Position numbers and translations under genes: made by a program. The notes beneath the pieces are model-generated. The model saw only the letters and a program-made list of their open reading frames with translations. It did no database searches and had not been told where the DNA came from. Below are positions 46,991 through 58,085 of a stretch of DNA of 64,000 nucleotides, piece after piece. The DNA is from Pseudoalteromonas arctica (GTDB lineage Bacteria; Pseudomonadota; Gammaproteobacteria; Enterobacterales; Alteromonadaceae), in assembly GCF_012927645.1 (NCBI RefSeq), contig NZ_JABBMT010000014.1:33392-97391 (forward strand). Direction: 5' to 3'. The number at the start of each line of letters is the position of its first letter. The stretch's first letter is position 1.

Positions 46991-48148
46991 ATGAATAAAG
47001 ATAAACAGCCACTACGTATAGCGATTGTAGTTGGAGAGCTCTCCGGTGATATTTTAGGTGAAGGCCTAATTAAAGCGTTGAAACGGCGCTACCCTGATGC
47101 CATTTTTGAAGGTATTGCAGGGCCGAAAATGCAGGCGCAAGGCTGTAGTAGCTTATTTAATATGGAAGAATTGGCTGTTATGGGGTTGGTTGAAGTGCTA
47201 GGGCGATTACCGCGGTTATTAAAAATTCGCAAGCAACTAGTGCAACATTTTATTGATAATCCACCAGACGTTTATATAGGTATTGATGCACCCGATTTTA
47301 ATTTACGGGTTGAAAAGCCATTAAAAGACGCTGGTATTAAAACGATTCAATATGTAAGTCCATCAGTGTGGGCATGGCGAGAAAAACGCATTCATAAAAT
47401 CAGCGCTGCAACCAATATGGTACTGGCGTTATTACCGTTTGAAAAAGCATTTTACGACAAACATAATGTGCCATGTACTTTTGTTGGCCATACACTGGCT
47501 GATGATATTGCCCTTGAACATGATGACAGCACTGCACGTCAACACTTAGGTTTAAGCCTTGATGATAAAGTACTGGCATTATTGCCTGGTAGTCGAGGCT
47601 CAGAGGTCGGGTTGCTTAGTGAAACTTACCTTAAAACAGCGGCTGGGTTACAAGCTAAAAATCCTGATTTAAAAATAGTGGTGCCACTCGTTAATGAGCA
47701 ACGCAAAGTGCAGTTTTCTGCCATTTTGGCTGCCACCGCGCCACAACTAAATATTCAGTTGTTGGATGGACAATCTAACCTTGCTATGCAAGCGGCAGAT
47801 GTTATTTTAATTGCATCGGGTACCGCGACCCTTGAAGGGATGCTTTATAAAAAGCCTATGGTGGTTGGTTATAAAATAAAAGCTCTAAGCTATTGGATTT
47901 TCAAAAGTTTATTTACTTTTAATATTAAATACTTTTCGTTACCAAACTTATTAGCAGACGAAGAATTAGTGCCTGAGTTTATGCAACATGAATGCAGTGT
48001 TGAAAACCTAACAAATGCCCTTGAGCCGATGCTAAATAGTGATAACCGCGAGTTAAAAGCACGCTTTTTAGCCATTCATCAGCAAATACGCTTAAATGCT
48101 AGTGAGCAAGCAGCCACTGCTGTTGCGGAGATTATAGATGCAAATTGA
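46991..48148 (+). CDS. lpxB: Lipid-A-disaccharide synthase
   Basis: 385 residues. The motifs [15 protein letters not shown] (about 13-27), [13 protein letters not shown] ([10 protein letters not shown]) and [10 protein letters not shown] mark the LpxB glycosyltransferase. It joins two acylated glucosamines in lipid A synthesis at the inner membrane. It starts a second conserved block lpxB-rnhB-dnaE-accA and overlaps rnhB by 11 bases. It is separated from lpxA by the cyd cluster, which is not the usual arrangement. Confidence 0.95.
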   Translation: MNKDKQPLRIAIVVGELSGDILGEGLIKALKRRYPDAIFEGIAGPKMQAQGCSSLFNMEELAVMGLVEVLGRLPRLLKIRKQLVQHFIDNPPDVYIGIDAPDFNLRVEKPLKDAGIKTIQYVSPSVWAWREKRIHKISAATNMVLALLPFEKAFYDKHNVPCTFVGHTLADDIALEHDDSTARQHLGLSLDDKVLALLPGSRGSEVGLLSETYLKTAAGLQAKNPDLKIVVPLVNEQRKVQFSAILAATAPQLNIQLLDGQSNLAMQAADVILIASGTATLEGMLYKKPMVVGYKIKALSYWIFKSLFTFNIKYFSLPNLLADEELVPEFMQHECSVENLTNALEPMLNSDNRELKARFLAIHQQIRLNASEQAATAVAEIIDAN

Positions 48149-48734
48149 ACGACCCAATCTCTGCTTTATCGCGGGCGTTGATGAAGTAGGGCGCGGCCCA
48201 TTAGTTGGTGATGTAGTGACTGCTGCGGTGATCCTTGACCCAGTAAACCCAATTGCAGGCCTTGCGGATTCAAAAAAATTGACCGATAAAAAGCGTCAAG
48301 CACTAGCCATTGAAATAAAAGAAAAAGCACTGTGCTGGTCAATTGGCCGTTGTAGTCCAACTGAAATCGACGAGTTAAATATTTTACACGCAACTATGCT
48401 GGCAATGACTCGCGCGGTTGCAGGGTTGAGTACCCCCCCTGAGTTTGTATTTGTTGATGGCAATCGCCTACCTGCGCTTAGTATGCCGGCACAAGCCGTA
48501 ATAAAAGGCGACAGTCTAGTGGCAGAGATCTCAGCAGCATCCATTATTGCGAAAGTTGCCCGTGATGATGAGATGATTGAGCTTGATAAACGTTACCCGC
48601 AATATGGTTTTGCAGGGCATAAAGGTTATCCAACCAAAGCGCACTTTGCAGCACTTGAGCAATATGGCGCAATAGCTGAGCACCGTAAAAGCTTTAAACC
48701 AGTACAACGTGTACTGGCGATGCAGGAGAAGTAA
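48138..48734 (+). CDS. rnhB: Ribonuclease HII
   Basis: 198 residues, the same as E. coli. The active site shows [16 protein letters not shown] (Asp and Glu) and [11 protein letters not shown], with a further acidic residue in FVDGNRLP. It removes ribonucleotides and RNA primers from DNA. It starts within the end of lpxB and shares one base with the dnaE start. Confidence 0.95.
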   Translation: MQIERPNLCFIAGVDEVGRGPLVGDVVTAAVILDPVNPIAGLADSKKLTDKKRQALAIEIKEKALCWSIGRCSPTEIDELNILHATMLAMTRAVAGLSTPPEFVFVDGNRLPALSMPAQAVIKGDSLVAEISAASIIAKVARDDEMIELDKRYPQYGFAGHKGYPTKAHFAALEQYGAIAEHRKSFKPVQRVLAMQEK

Positions 48735-51700
48735 TGGCAGCTCCAGATTTTGTGCATTTACGGGTTCATTCAGACTTTTCAATGGTCGATGGTTTAGCGA
48801 AAACTAAACCGATTGTCGCCAAAGCGCAGGAATTACAATTACCGGCATTGGCCATTACCGACCAAATGAACTTATGTGGTTTAGTGCGCTTTTATGACAC
48901 CGCTCATAATGCTGGCATTAAACCAATTGTTGGTGCTGATTTTTGGTTGCACAGCCCAGAGTTTCCAGAAGGGCCTTGTCGGTTAGTTATTTTAGCCAAA
49001 GATAATGTCGGTTATAAAAATCTTACCCTTTTAATCTCAAAAGCGTATCAACGTGGGCATTTATTTCATCGCCCTGTTATTGAACGAGATTGGTTAGTTG
49101 AGCACAAAGAAGGGCTTATTTTACTCTCTGGTGCCAAAGATGGCGATTTAGGTAAAGCATTATTAAAAGGCAACCCCGGCACAGTTGAGTCGGTGGTTAG
49201 TTTTTATAAACAGCATTTTAGTGATAACTACTATATCGAGTTAATACGTACCAAGCGTACACAAGAAGAAGACTACTTACACTTAGCAGTTGAGCTTGCA
49301 ACCGTTGAGCAACTGCCAGTGGTGGCTACCAACGAAGTGGTATTTTTGAAGCCTGAAAACTTTGAAGCCCACGAAATACGCGTAGCAATATTTGACGGCT
49401 ATACGCTGGATGATAAACGCCGACCAAAACGCTTTTCTGAAGAGCAGTATTTAAAAACCCCAGAGCAAATGGCTGAACTGTTTAGTGATATTCCAGAAGC
49501 GCTGCAAAACAGTGTGGAAATCGCCAAACGCTGTAATGTCACGGTGCAACTTGGTACGTATTTCTTACCAGATTACCCAACCGGCTCATTAAAAATTGAA
49601 GACTTCTTGGTGAAAGTATCCCGAGATGGTCTTGAAGAGCGGCTACAGTTTTTATTCCCTGATGCAGCAGAGCGTGCTGTAAAACGCGTTGAATACGATG
49701 AACGCTTACAAATCGAGCTTGATGTAATCAACCAAATGGGATTCCCCGGTTACTTCTTGATCGTAATGGAGTTCATCCAGTGGAGTAAAGATAACAATAT
49801 TCCAGTAGGACCTGGGCGTGGATCAGGTGCGGGCTCGTTAGTGGCGTATGCACTGAAAATTACCGATCTTGATCCGCTTGAATTTGACTTACTTTTCGAG
49901 CGCTTCTTGAACCCTGAACGTGTATCAATGCCGGATTTCGATGTCGATTTCTGTATGGATAGACGCGATGAAGTAATCGATCACGTATCGGCGTTATATG
50001 GGCGAGACGCGGTATCACAGATCATTACTTTTGGTACTATGGCAGCAAAAGCGGTAATACGCGATGTTGGCCGAGTACTTGGCCACCCGTACGGATTTGT
50101 TGACCGTATATCAAAACTGATCCCAGGTGATCCGGGGATGACGTTGGCAAAAGCGTTTGATGTTGAGCCACGCCTGCAAGAAGCTTACGATGGCGATACA
50201 GAAGTAAAAGACTTAATCGATATGTGTCGCATCCTTGAAGGCTGTACACGTAACGCTGGTAAACATGCCGGTGGTGTCGTTATTTCACCGACGACGATCA
50301 CCGACTTTGCTGCCTTATATTGCGATGATGAAGGTAAGTTTCCGGTTACGCAGTTTGATAAAAATGATGTAGAGACCGCCGGATTAGTAAAGTTTGACTT
50401 CTTAGGTCTACGAACCCTGACCATTTTGCAGTGGGCAGTTGATATGACTAATGAGCGCTTAACCCGAGAGGGTAAAGAGCCAATAGACATTAATACCATC
50501 GAACTGAATGACCAAAAAAGTATCGACTTATTGCTAAGAGCCGAAACCACGGCGGTATTTCAGCTTGAATCCCGGGGTATGAAAGACTTAGTAAGACGCT
50601 TAAAGCCCGATTGTTTTGAAGATATGATTGCCTTGGTAGCCTTGTTCCGACCAGGACCATTGCAGTCAGGCATGGTAGATAACTTTATCGACCGAAAACT
50701 TGGTCGCGAAGAAATTTCTTACCCAGATGCACAGTATCAACATGAAAGTTTAAAGCCGATTTTGGAGCCGACTTACGGCATTATCTTGTATCAAGAACAA
50801 GTAATGCAAATTGCTCAGGTACTGGCTGGTTACACCCTAGGTGGCGCCGATATGTTACGTCGTGCAATGGGTAAGAAAAAGCCAGAAGAGATGGCCAAGC
50901 AGCGTTCGACCTTTGAAGATGGTGCGCGAAATAACGGTATTGACGGCGAACTGGCAATTAAAATCTTTGACTTGGTAGAGAAGTTCGCAGGTTACGGTTT
51001 CAATAAATCGCACTCCGCAGCTTATGCGTTAGTATCGTACCAAACACTGTGGATGAAAACCCATTATCCTGCTGAATTTATGGCGGCGGTGATGTCAGCG
51101 GATATGGATAACACCGAAAAAATCGTCACCTTGGTTGATGAATGTGAGAACATGAAGCTCACTTTATTACCGCCAGATGTAAATGCCGGTGCTTATAAGT
51201 TTACAGTAAACCTCAACGGTGAAATTGTTTATGGCATTGGTGCCATTAAAGGAGTGGGTGAGGCACCGGTAGAGGCTATTTTAGAAGCGCGCAGTAATGG
51301 TGGGCCATTTAAAGACCTATTCGATTTTTGTGCGCGGGTAGATTTAAAACGTATCAATAAACGCGTAACCGAAAAGCTTATTTACGCCGGTGCGCTTGAT
51401 CAACTCGGTCCCGAAAAAACGCAACCAGCGCGTGCTACCTTGTTGGCTAGTTTGAAAGATGCCATGCGTGCGGCAGATCAACATCATAAAGCAGAGTCGT
51501 TAGGGCAAACTGATTTATTTGGTTTATTAGCAACAGAGCCGGATGAAGTCGAACAGGCATTTATAAAAGCCACGCCACTGACTGATAACCAATGGCTTGA
51601 TGGGGAAAAAGAGACCTTAGGCTTATATTTAACCGGGCACCCCATAAATCAGTATCGTAAAGAGCTGAAATATTACACCAGTGGTAAATTAGTGGATTTA

Positions 51701-52225
51701 CAGCCAACTAATCGTGACGTGCAATCAAGCGCTGCAGGCCTTGTTATAGCTGCACGTACGCTAGTCAATAAAAAGGGAAATCGTTGGGGGCTTGTAACTT
51801 TAGATGACAAGAGTGCCCGTATTGATGTACGCTTATTCCCAGAACAGTTTGAAATGTACCAAGATATGCTGCAAATCAATAATATCTTGGTAATATCTGG
51901 ACAGGTCAGCTTTGATAACTTCTCCGGTGGTATTACAATGACCGCCAGAAACATATGCACCATCGCGCAAGCGCGCGAAAAACGGATTAAAGCGATTAAA
52001 ATGACGCTGAATATGGTGCAAATCGAAGCCAACTTTTTCGATAAATTACAAAAAGTACTCGAACCTTATAAGTTTGGTACTTGTCCGATTAAGGTTTACT
52101 ATCAGCGTCCAGATGCGTTGGCACAGTTAACCCTCGGGACAGAATGGTGTGTTACGCCCAGCGATGACTTAATTCATAAGTTATCGTTAATGGCGGCGCA
52201 AGATGTAGAACTAGAATTTAACTAA
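48734..52225 (+). CDS. dnaE: DNA polymerase III subunit alpha
   Basis: 1163 residues (1160 in E. coli). An N-terminal PHP domain ([19 protein letters not shown], about 5-23) is followed by the polymerase core with [17 protein letters not shown] and the catalytic [17 protein letters not shown] (about 400), a helix-hairpin-helix region, and a C-terminal OB fold. It is the replicative polymerase. The start shares one base with the rnhB stop. Confidence 0.97.
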   Translation: MAAPDFVHLRVHSDFSMVDGLAKTKPIVAKAQELQLPALAITDQMNLCGLVRFYDTAHNAGIKPIVGADFWLHSPEFPEGPCRLVILAKDNVGYKNLTLLISKAYQRGHLFHRPVIERDWLVEHKEGLILLSGAKDGDLGKALLKGNPGTVESVVSFYKQHFSDNYYIELIRTKRTQEEDYLHLAVELATVEQLPVVATNEVVFLKPENFEAHEIRVAIFDGYTLDDKRRPKRFSEEQYLKTPEQMAELFSDIPEALQNSVEIAKRCNVTVQLGTYFLPDYPTGSLKIEDFLVKVSRDGLEERLQFLFPDAAERAVKRVEYDERLQIELDVINQMGFPGYFLIVMEFIQWSKDNNIPVGPGRGSGAGSLVAYALKITDLDPLEFDLLFERFLNPERVSMPDFDVDFCMDRRDEVIDHVSALYGRDAVSQIITFGTMAAKAVIRDVGRVLGHPYGFVDRISKLIPGDPGMTLAKAFDVEPRLQEAYDGDTEVKDLIDMCRILEGCTRNAGKHAGGVVISPTTITDFAALYCDDEGKFPVTQFDKNDVETAGLVKFDFLGLRTLTILQWAVDMTNERLTREGKEPIDINTIELNDQKSIDLLLRAETTAVFQLESRGMKDLVRRLKPDCFEDMIALVALFRPGPLQSGMVDNFIDRKLGREEISYPDAQYQHESLKPILEPTYGIILYQEQVMQIAQVLAGYTLGGADMLRRAMGKKKPEEMAKQRSTFEDGARNNGIDGELAIKIFDLVEKFAGYGFNKSHSAAYALVSYQTLWMKTHYPAEFMAAVMSADMDNTEKIVTLVDECENMKLTLLPPDVNAGAYKFTVNLNGEIVYGIGAIKGVGEAPVEAILEARSNGGPFKDLFDFCARVDLKRINKRVTEKLIYAGALDQLGPEKTQPARATLLASLKDAMRAADQHHKAESLGQTDLFGLLATEPDEVEQAFIKATPLTDNQWLDGEKETLGLYLTGHPINQYRKELKYYTSGKLVDLQPTNRDVQSSAAGLVIAARTLVNKKGNRWGLVTLDDKSARIDVRLFPEQFEMYQDMLQINNILVISGQVSFDNFSGGITMTARNICTIAQAREKRIKAIKMTLNMVQIEANFFDKLQKVLEPYKFGTCPIKVYYQRPDALAQLTLGTEWCVTPSDDLIHKLSLMAAQDVELEFN

Positions 52226-52241
52226 TTAGGTAGTTTAGAGC

Positions 52242-53198
52242 ATGAGCCTCAATTATCTTGATTTTGAGCTTCCAATCGCAGAATTAGAAGCAAAAATTGA
52301 AGAGTTACAAAATATCAGCCGCGCTGGCGATTTAGACCTTGAGTTAGAAGAGGAAGTCAGTCGATTAAAAGAGAAAAGCGCTAAAATGAAAGAGGAAATA
52401 TTCTCTAAATTAGGTGCTTGGCAGGTTTCTCAGTTAGCCCGTCATCCGTTGCGTCCTTATGTTCGAGATTATATTGAGCGTATTTTCACGGAATTTGACG
52501 AGTTTGCTGGCGATCGTACTTTTGCTAATGATCCGGCAATTTTAGGTGGTGTTGCACGCTTTGAAGGTCAACCAGTGATGGTTATTGGCCAACAAAAAGG
52601 CCGAGACACAGCTGAAAAAATTAGACGCAACTTTGGTATGCCAAAGCCTGAAGGTTACCGTAAAGCATTACGCTTAATGGAAATGGCAGAGCGCTTTAAA
52701 ATGCCAATTATGACTTTTATCGATACCCCAGGTGCATACCCAGGTGTTGGTGCTGAAGAGCGTGGTCAATCTGAAGCAATCGCACGTAACCTTAAAGTGA
52801 TGGCAACATTAAAAGTGCCAACCATTTGTACGGTTATTGGTGAAGGCGGTTCAGGTGGGGCTCTAGCCATTGGTGTAGGGGATCGCGTTAACATGTTGCA
52901 GTACAGCACTTACTCGGTTATTTCACCTGAAGGCTGTGCATCGATCCTTTGGAAGAGCGCCGACAAAGCGCCACTTGCAGCAGAAGCGATGGGTGTAACC
53001 GCTGAACGTGTTAAAGAGCTTGATTTGATCAACAGCTTGGTTGAAGAGCCATTAGGTGGCGCACACCGTAACTACGAAGGGATGGCACGTAATCTTAAAA
53101 ATCAACTTAAGCGAGACTTAGCTGACTTACAAGCACTATCACTTGATGAGATGCTTGATCAACGCTACAAACGTTTAATGTCATTTGGTTATTGTTAA
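52242..53198 (+). CDS. accA: Acetyl-CoA carboxylase carboxyltransferase subunit alpha
   Basis: 318 residues (319 in E. coli). It shows the carboxyltransferase segment [20 protein letters not shown], and [17 protein letters not shown] in the active-site region. With AccD it carboxylates acetyl-CoA for fatty-acid synthesis. It starts 16 bases after dnaE and is followed by a strong terminator. Confidence 0.96.
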   Translation: MSLNYLDFELPIAELEAKIEELQNISRAGDLDLELEEEVSRLKEKSAKMKEEIFSKLGAWQVSQLARHPLRPYVRDYIERIFTEFDEFAGDRTFANDPAILGGVARFEGQPVMVIGQQKGRDTAEKIRRNFGMPKPEGYRKALRLMEMAERFKMPIMTFIDTPGAYPGVGAEERGQSEAIARNLKVMATLKVPTICTVIGEGGSGGALAIGVGDRVNMLQYSTYSVISPEGCASILWKSADKAPLAAEAMGVTAERVKELDLINSLVEEPLGGAHRNYEGMARNLKNQLKRDLADLQALSLDEMLDQRYKRLMSFGYC

Positions 53199-53211
53199 TA
53201 GCTAATTGATG

Positions 53212-53238
53212 AAAAAAGCCGCTTTTGCGGCTTTTTTG
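53212..53238 (+). terminator. Intrinsic terminator after accA
   Basis: AAAAAAGCCGC and GCGGCTTTTTT pair around TTTT, a classic short GC stem with T-run. It ends the lpxB-rnhB-dnaE-accA unit directly before the heptanucleotide repeat. Confidence 0.92.
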
Positions 53239-53253
53239 TTTTAGAATGCTTGA

Positions 53254-53322
53254 GAGCTAGGAGCTAGGAGCTAGGAGCTAGGAGCTAGGAGCTAGGAGCT
53301 AGGAGCTAGGAGCTAGGAGCTA
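53254..53322. repeat. Heptanucleotide tandem repeat (about 9.9 copies of GAGCTAG)
   Basis: Nine perfect copies of GAGCTAG in a row from 53254 are followed by a tenth lacking the last G. It lies between the accA terminator and tilS. Each junction contains AGGAG, the Shine-Dalgarno core, but the last is more than 30 bases from the tilS ATG. Such arrays gain and lose units by slippage, so the leader or promoter spacing of tilS may vary between strains. Confidence 0.9.
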
Positions 53323-53351
53323 ACCAATCATCTATTTAGTGATTTTAATTC

Positions 53352-54659
53352 ATGCATGCAACACCTTTATATCAACAAGTAAAAAGCGTCATAACACCAT
53401 ATGTAACGGAGCACAAAACCGCATTTACGGTAGCGCTCTCTGGTGGCGTGGATTCAGTGGTGTTACTGCATGTTATGAATGCGCTAAAAGCAGAAATACC
53501 GCAACTGCAATTAACCGCAGCATATGTTAATCATGGTTTAAGCCAGTACGCTGATGATTGGCAGGCATTTTGTAAAAAGCTATGTGATGCATTAGCCATT
53601 ACGTTTTATGCAGCACAAGTAAAAATTACCAATAAATCACGCACGAGTCTAGAAGAGCTCGCCCGCGATGCTCGTTACCAGGCACTTGATCAGCATAGCC
53701 CAAGCGGTAGTATTATTTTGCTAGGGCAGCACTTAAATGATCAACTAGAAACGTTTTTATTGAGACTAAAACGGGGCTCAGGATTACAAGGCTTAACCTC
53801 GATGCGTCAAATACGCACATTAAACTCAGGCCGTGAATGTTTACGGCCACTGCTGAACACCACACGACACAGTATTGAACAATTTGCTACCGAGTTTAAG
53901 CTTGAGCATATTACCGATGATTCAAATACCGATGAGCGCTTTGATCGCAATTTTATTCGTCAGCAAATAGTGCCTCTATTAAGTGAACGATTTACCGGCT
54001 TTGAGAAAAGCGCAGCGCGCAGTGTTAACCTTCTTCAACAGCAGCAAGATGTACTTGATGAATACACTCAGTTAGATTTAAGCCAATGCCAAAACACCCA
54101 ACAAGGATTAAGTTGCATACAGCTGGCAAACTTTAGCGCTGCACGTCAAGCAAATGTTCTGCGTTGTTGGCTTGGGCAATTTACGGCGCTTATGCCATCA
54201 CAACAACAAACCCAGCAAATACTTACACAAGGTTTAACAGCAAAAGCTGATGCGCAGCTACTTATTCAGTTAACAGATGGGCAAGTACGCCGGCATCAAA
54301 ACTTTTTATATTTTGTACGTGAAACGACCGTTCCTGACAGCCAATCACTAACTGCTCAGAACCAGTTACTTTCAGATGGGCGTACCCTCATACAATTATC
54401 AGGTATAGGAGTTAGAAAGCCATTGCCTGATGAACACGTTTCTGTCCAGTTTAATTGCCCACAGGCGCGCATTAAACCGCTTAAAAAACCGGGTCACAAC
54501 AGCATTAAACATTGGTTTAAAGATGCCAAAGTAGCGCCATGGTTACGTGCTAATGTGCCACTTATTTTTTATAATGAGCAATTAGTTTATGTCGTAGGGC
54601 ATTTTATAAGTGCAGAACACGTTTCTGAAAAGGGGGTATTTTGGGAGGTAAAAACATGA
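53352..54659 (+). CDS. tilS: tRNA(Ile)-lysidine synthase
   Basis: 435 residues. The N-terminal PP-loop SGGVDS (30-35) binds ATP; the substrate-binding and C-terminal TilS domains follow (HDLNDQ-type GQHLNDQLETFLLRLKRGSG; C-terminal KPLKKPGHNSIKHWFKDAKV). It modifies the wobble cytidine of tRNA-Ile(CAU) to lysidine and is essential in most bacteria. No clear Shine-Dalgarno sequence precedes the ATG. The stop overlaps the next gene (ATGA). Confidence 0.95.
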   Translation: MHATPLYQQVKSVITPYVTEHKTAFTVALSGGVDSVVLLHVMNALKAEIPQLQLTAAYVNHGLSQYADDWQAFCKKLCDALAITFYAAQVKITNKSRTSLEELARDARYQALDQHSPSGSIILLGQHLNDQLETFLLRLKRGSGLQGLTSMRQIRTLNSGRECLRPLLNTTRHSIEQFATEFKLEHITDDSNTDERFDRNFIRQQIVPLLSERFTGFEKSAARSVNLLQQQQDVLDEYTQLDLSQCQNTQQGLSCIQLANFSAARQANVLRCWLGQFTALMPSQQQTQQILTQGLTAKADAQLLIQLTDGQVRRHQNFLYFVRETTVPDSQSLTAQNQLLSDGRTLIQLSGIGVRKPLPDEHVSVQFNCPQARIKPLKKPGHNSIKHWFKDAKVAPWLRANVPLIFYNEQLVYVVGHFISAEHVSEKGVFWEVKT

Positions 54660-55003
54660 CAACGTCACAGCCACATGTTGGTTTATCACTAGTCAATAAA
54701 GCGCCGCTAGGGCTTATAGTTACAGCTGTTGTCGCGGGTCTTGCTTCGTTAATGTTTGAACTAGAACTGTTAACGTTAGCGTATTCGGTTGCAGGTGGTT
54801 TGGTATGTGCGATTATTTTAATTGCGTACTGGTTAGGTAAAGGCGGACTATTTTTTATTGTTGGGGTGAGTATGCCATTATTAATGGTTATTGTTGTACC
54901 ACTGACCAGCATGGCTGCTTTGTTATATCTAATTAGCGGTTTCTTTTTTGGTTTTTGTTTAGCACTATTAGGCTATAAGTTATTAGCTAAGTTAAAAAAT
55001 TAG
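54656..55003 (+). CDS. Small membrane protein of unknown function
   Basis: 115 residues with about four hydrophobic segments (about 16-38, 42-60, 64-82, 88-108) and short loops. It is translation-coupled to tilS through an ATGA overlap. No catalytic or binding motif is recognised and I cannot assign a family. The start is the ATG at the overlap rather than the in-frame GTG-like start 15 bases upstream. Confidence 0.72.
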   Translation: MTTSQPHVGLSLVNKAPLGLIVTAVVAGLASLMFELELLTLAYSVAGGLVCAIILIAYWLGKGGLFFIVGVSMPLLMVIVVPLTSMAALLYLISGFFFGFCLALLGYKLLAKLKN

Positions 55004-55004
55004 T

Positions 55005-55043
55005 ATAGGTGAAAAGCCTAGTGGGGGAGCTAGACTTACCTAT
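55005..55043. terminator. Hairpin between convergent membrane-protein gene and diguanylate cyclase
   Basis: Arms ATAGGT and ACCTAT with inner near-match AAGCCTAG and CTAGACTT form a stem-loop between two convergent stops. There is no long T-run, so its strength is doubtful. Confidence 0.4.
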
Positions 55044-55046
55044 TAA

Positions 55047-55943
55047 TTAATACGCTTTAGCGCAATTACGCCCAGATGCTTTGGCCTTGTATAAGCCTTT
55101 ATCAGCGCGGGCAAAAATTTCATTCTCACAATCTTTGCTGTTTGCCAAGGTAAACCCAATGCTGGTGGTGACTGCATATTGTTTCATCAAATTTGACTGC
55201 GCTACTAACTGCATCACTCGCTGAGCAATCACTTTGTTTGTGGTAAAGTCAGGATCATCAATTAATACCGCAAACTCATCACCACCAAAGCGAAATACCG
55301 AATCAGTGCCGCGAATACTACTGTATAAAACGTCGGCAAACTCTTGTAATACGTCATCGCCAATTTTATGACCGTAGCTATCATTAACTTGTTTAAAATT
55401 ATCTAAATCTAAAAACATTAGACTAAATGGACGATGATGGCGGCGAAAACGCTCTAATTTTTGCGTCAAAATAGTATCAAACTGACTGCGATTATTAAGT
55501 CCTGTTAAGGTGTCTTTAGTCGCTAGTTTTAGTACGCGGCTATACATTAATGCATTGCGTAATGGGTAAACCAAGGCGCAGTGTAAGCCAACTAACTTTT
55601 GTTCAATATTACCTGTTAGTGGGTATTGGCAAAAATAAATAAGTTGACCTAAATGTTCATTATTTATGTCTAAATTAAATGAATATGGCGGTTGACTGTT
55701 GTCGCTATCGGCAATTTGAGCAACCCCTAGGGATGACTGAAACTGCAAGCCTGAAAAATTAATAAGCTGCTTTGCGTGTTCAGCATAAATCGTTAGTAGC
55801 TCTTCTATGTTTAACGTTGTTTGCAGTTTCTCGATCAAACGATGGATAGCTGCGGGCTCGTTATTACGGTAATGCTCTGCCGAAAACGGCAGAAACTCGC
55901 CACGTGCTGAGATGCGCTGAGTTAAAATATGGACATTTTCCAT
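55047..55943 (-). CDS. Diguanylate cyclase with N-terminal GAF-like region
   Basis: 298 residues. An N-terminal region (about 25-135) has a GAF-like pattern without recognised ligand residues, then a GGDEF domain (about 140-298) with the intact active site GGDEF at 220-224. A product-inhibition I-site RxxD (211-214) stands five residues before it. It should make cyclic di-GMP and be feedback-inhibited. The start is the ATG with GGAG six bases upstream; a second ATG 15 bases earlier is less well placed. It has no membrane helix. Confidence 0.9.
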   Translation of the reverse strand: MENVHILTQRISARGEFLPFSAEHYRNNEPAAIHRLIEKLQTTLNIEELLTIYAEHAKQLINFSGLQFQSSLGVAQIADSDNSQPPYSFNLDINNEHLGQLIYFCQYPLTGNIEQKLVGLHCALVYPLRNALMYSRVLKLATKDTLTGLNNRSQFDTILTQKLERFRRHHRPFSLMFLDLDNFKQVNDSYGHKIGDDVLQEFADVLYSSIRGTDSVFRFGGDEFAVLIDDPDFTTNKVIAQRVMQLVAQSNLMKQYAVTTSIGFTLANSKDCENEIFARADKGLYKAKASGRNCAKAY

Positions 55944-56094
55944 GGTTTTCTCCCCCATAGGAGTTTGTTATTACTTTCCTAAGCGATTTTTGTGCCACTA
56001 TTCCAAACTGGCTGAAAAACAGATAGTTGCTATAGTTAATTTTTAAGCAGCTAAAATTTTGACGGTATGGCAACAATATAAATAGGAGGTGTGT

Positions 56095-58071
56095 TTGCAA
56101 AGTGTATTGGCTCAAATATTTGGCTTATTACTGGCTGCTGTGGTGCTGGTATGGTTATTTAAACGCATTGGCTTGCCGCCGATCCTCGCCTACCTTGCTA
56201 CTGGCGTTTTAGCGGGGAGCCATGGTATTGGCTGGATGGCGCAAAGTCATGAAATACATTTTGTAGCTGAGCTTGGTATTGTATTTTTATTATTTAGTTT
56301 AGGGCTGGAGTTTTCCGTTGGCCGCTTAATGGCAATGCGTAACATTGTATTTGGATTGGGTACAATGCAGGTGGTAGTCACAACGATTGTGTTTATGCAG
56401 ATTTTATTGTTGATGGATTTGTCTGTGCTAAGTAGTTTTACTATTGCGACATTAATGGCACTGTCATCAACTGCGGTGGTGGTTAAATTACTTAAAGAAA
56501 GCGGCGAGCTTAAACAGCGGCGAGGGCAGCTCGCTATCGGAATGTTATTATTTCAAGATATTGCGGTGGTGCCGTTACTCATTACTTTACCCTTACTGGC
56601 CCAAAGCAGTGGTACTGAAGGCATTGCTTGGGCGCTGACTTTCGCTTTAACTAAAGGCGCGTTGGTATGTTTATTATTGTGGATGATAGGCAAGTGGGTA
56701 TTGCCAAAAGTCTTTAGCGAAGTGGCTTTAATGCGCACCGATGAATTATTTGTTTTGACCACCTTAGTGGTTGCTTTGTTTGCCGCAGGCTTAACTTATT
56801 TATTTGGCTTATCGATGGCGCTGGGCGCATTTTTAGCAGGAATGATGCTCGGCGAAAGCCAGTACCGGCATCAGTTAGAGGCCGATATTCGACCATTTCG
56901 CGATATTTTAATGGGCCTATTTTTTGTCACTGTCGGTATGCAGCTCGATATTTTATATGTGTTTAGCGTATGGTATTGGATAGTGGCTGCATTAGCGCTA
57001 ATGCTAGTATTAAAAATTGGTGTTATTACTTTCTTAGCACAACTGATGGGCGAGCGAAAACACGATGCAATTGCAGCAGGTATCATGCTGTGGCAAATGG
57101 GCGAGTTTGGTTTTGTATTAATTGCGCTTGCTACTAAACACCAATTATTAGCTTTAGATCACGCCTCATTTTTAATTGCTATTGCAGTTATGTCGATGGG
57201 CTTAACGCCTTATTTAATAGAATCGACGCCTTGGTTATTAAAACAACTTGGGTTATTAAAAAATCCCAATGGTCAATGGCAGCAGCCACCTAACAGCAGC
57301 ACTTTGTATCAAAACCATGTGGTGATCTGTGGGTTCTCTCGGGTTGGGCAAACTATTGCGCGGTTTTTAAAGCCAGAAGCAATAGAGTACGTTGCTGTTG
57401 AAAGTAACCCAATACTAGTTCAAGAGGCCAAAGCAGCAGGAGAGCCCGTTATTTTTGGTCATGTAAAACAAAAAGATATTTTAAAATCAGCAGGAGTCGA
57501 ACGAGCTCGACTAGTGATCATTACTTTCACTGGTTTTGAACATGTGCAAATTGTGATCGATGCGATAAAGCAAATAGCTCCTGATGCGAAAATACTGGTA
57601 CGCATGCGCGATGATAGTCATCTCGAAGCACTCAAAGAGCTTGGTGTGACTGAGATGGTGCCCGAAACGCTGGAAGCGAGCTTAATGTTAGTGTCGCACG
57701 TGTTGTCTATGTCGGGTGTGCCGATGTCGCGTATTGTTAGGCGGGTTAGTAAAGAGCGGCGTAACCGTTACCAATTTTTACATGGTTTTTTTGCAGGAGA
57801 TCAATTTGATAGTGAAGAAAACAACGCCGAACGGCTTGAGTATTTACACGTAATAGCACTGCCTGAACATGCTTTTGCGGTAGCAAAAAATATCGGCGAA
57901 TTAGGACTTGAAAAACGCCGTGTATCTGTAAGGGCATTGCGTCGCCAAGACCGTGAAATTGAGCGTCCATTACTGCACACTATTTTACTCGCCGGAGATA
58001 TTCTTGTGCTACAAGGTAAACCTCGACGAGTAGAGCGGGTAGAGTGCTATTTACTCGATGGTACGGATTAG
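56095..58071 (+). CDS. CPA2-family cation/proton antiporter with TrkA-N and TrkA-C domains (KefB/YbaL type)
   Basis: 658 residues: about 12-13 membrane helices (to about 385) with GMLLFQDIAVVPLL, then a Rossmann TrkA-N domain with VVICGFSRVGQTIARFL (about 405-421) and a C-terminal TrkA-C domain (about 585-655). It is likely a K+ or Na+/H+ antiporter gated by nucleotide. The start is TTG at 56095 because AGGAGG lies five bases upstream; the GTG at 56089 overlaps that site. Whether glutathione gates it, as in KefB/C, cannot be read. Confidence 0.88.
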   Translation: MQSVLAQIFGLLLAAVVLVWLFKRIGLPPILAYLATGVLAGSHGIGWMAQSHEIHFVAELGIVFLLFSLGLEFSVGRLMAMRNIVFGLGTMQVVVTTIVFMQILLLMDLSVLSSFTIATLMALSSTAVVVKLLKESGELKQRRGQLAIGMLLFQDIAVVPLLITLPLLAQSSGTEGIAWALTFALTKGALVCLLLWMIGKWVLPKVFSEVALMRTDELFVLTTLVVALFAAGLTYLFGLSMALGAFLAGMMLGESQYRHQLEADIRPFRDILMGLFFVTVGMQLDILYVFSVWYWIVAALALMLVLKIGVITFLAQLMGERKHDAIAAGIMLWQMGEFGFVLIALATKHQLLALDHASFLIAIAVMSMGLTPYLIESTPWLLKQLGLLKNPNGQWQQPPNSSTLYQNHVVICGFSRVGQTIARFLKPEAIEYVAVESNPILVQEAKAAGEPVIFGHVKQKDILKSAGVERARLVIITFTGFEHVQIVIDAIKQIAPDAKILVRMRDDSHLEALKELGVTEMVPETLEASLMLVSHVLSMSGVPMSRIVRRVSKERRNRYQFLHGFFAGDQFDSEENNAERLEYLHVIALPEHAFAVAKNIGELGLEKRRVSVRALRRQDREIERPLLHTILLAGDILVLQGKPRRVERVECYLLDGTD

Positions 58072-58085
58072 TGAATCGTTAACTG

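Noticed and set aside
53254..53322. CRISPR array
   Set aside because: The repeat unit is seven bases without spacers; it is a simple tandem repeat. No CRISPR array was seen anywhere in the window.
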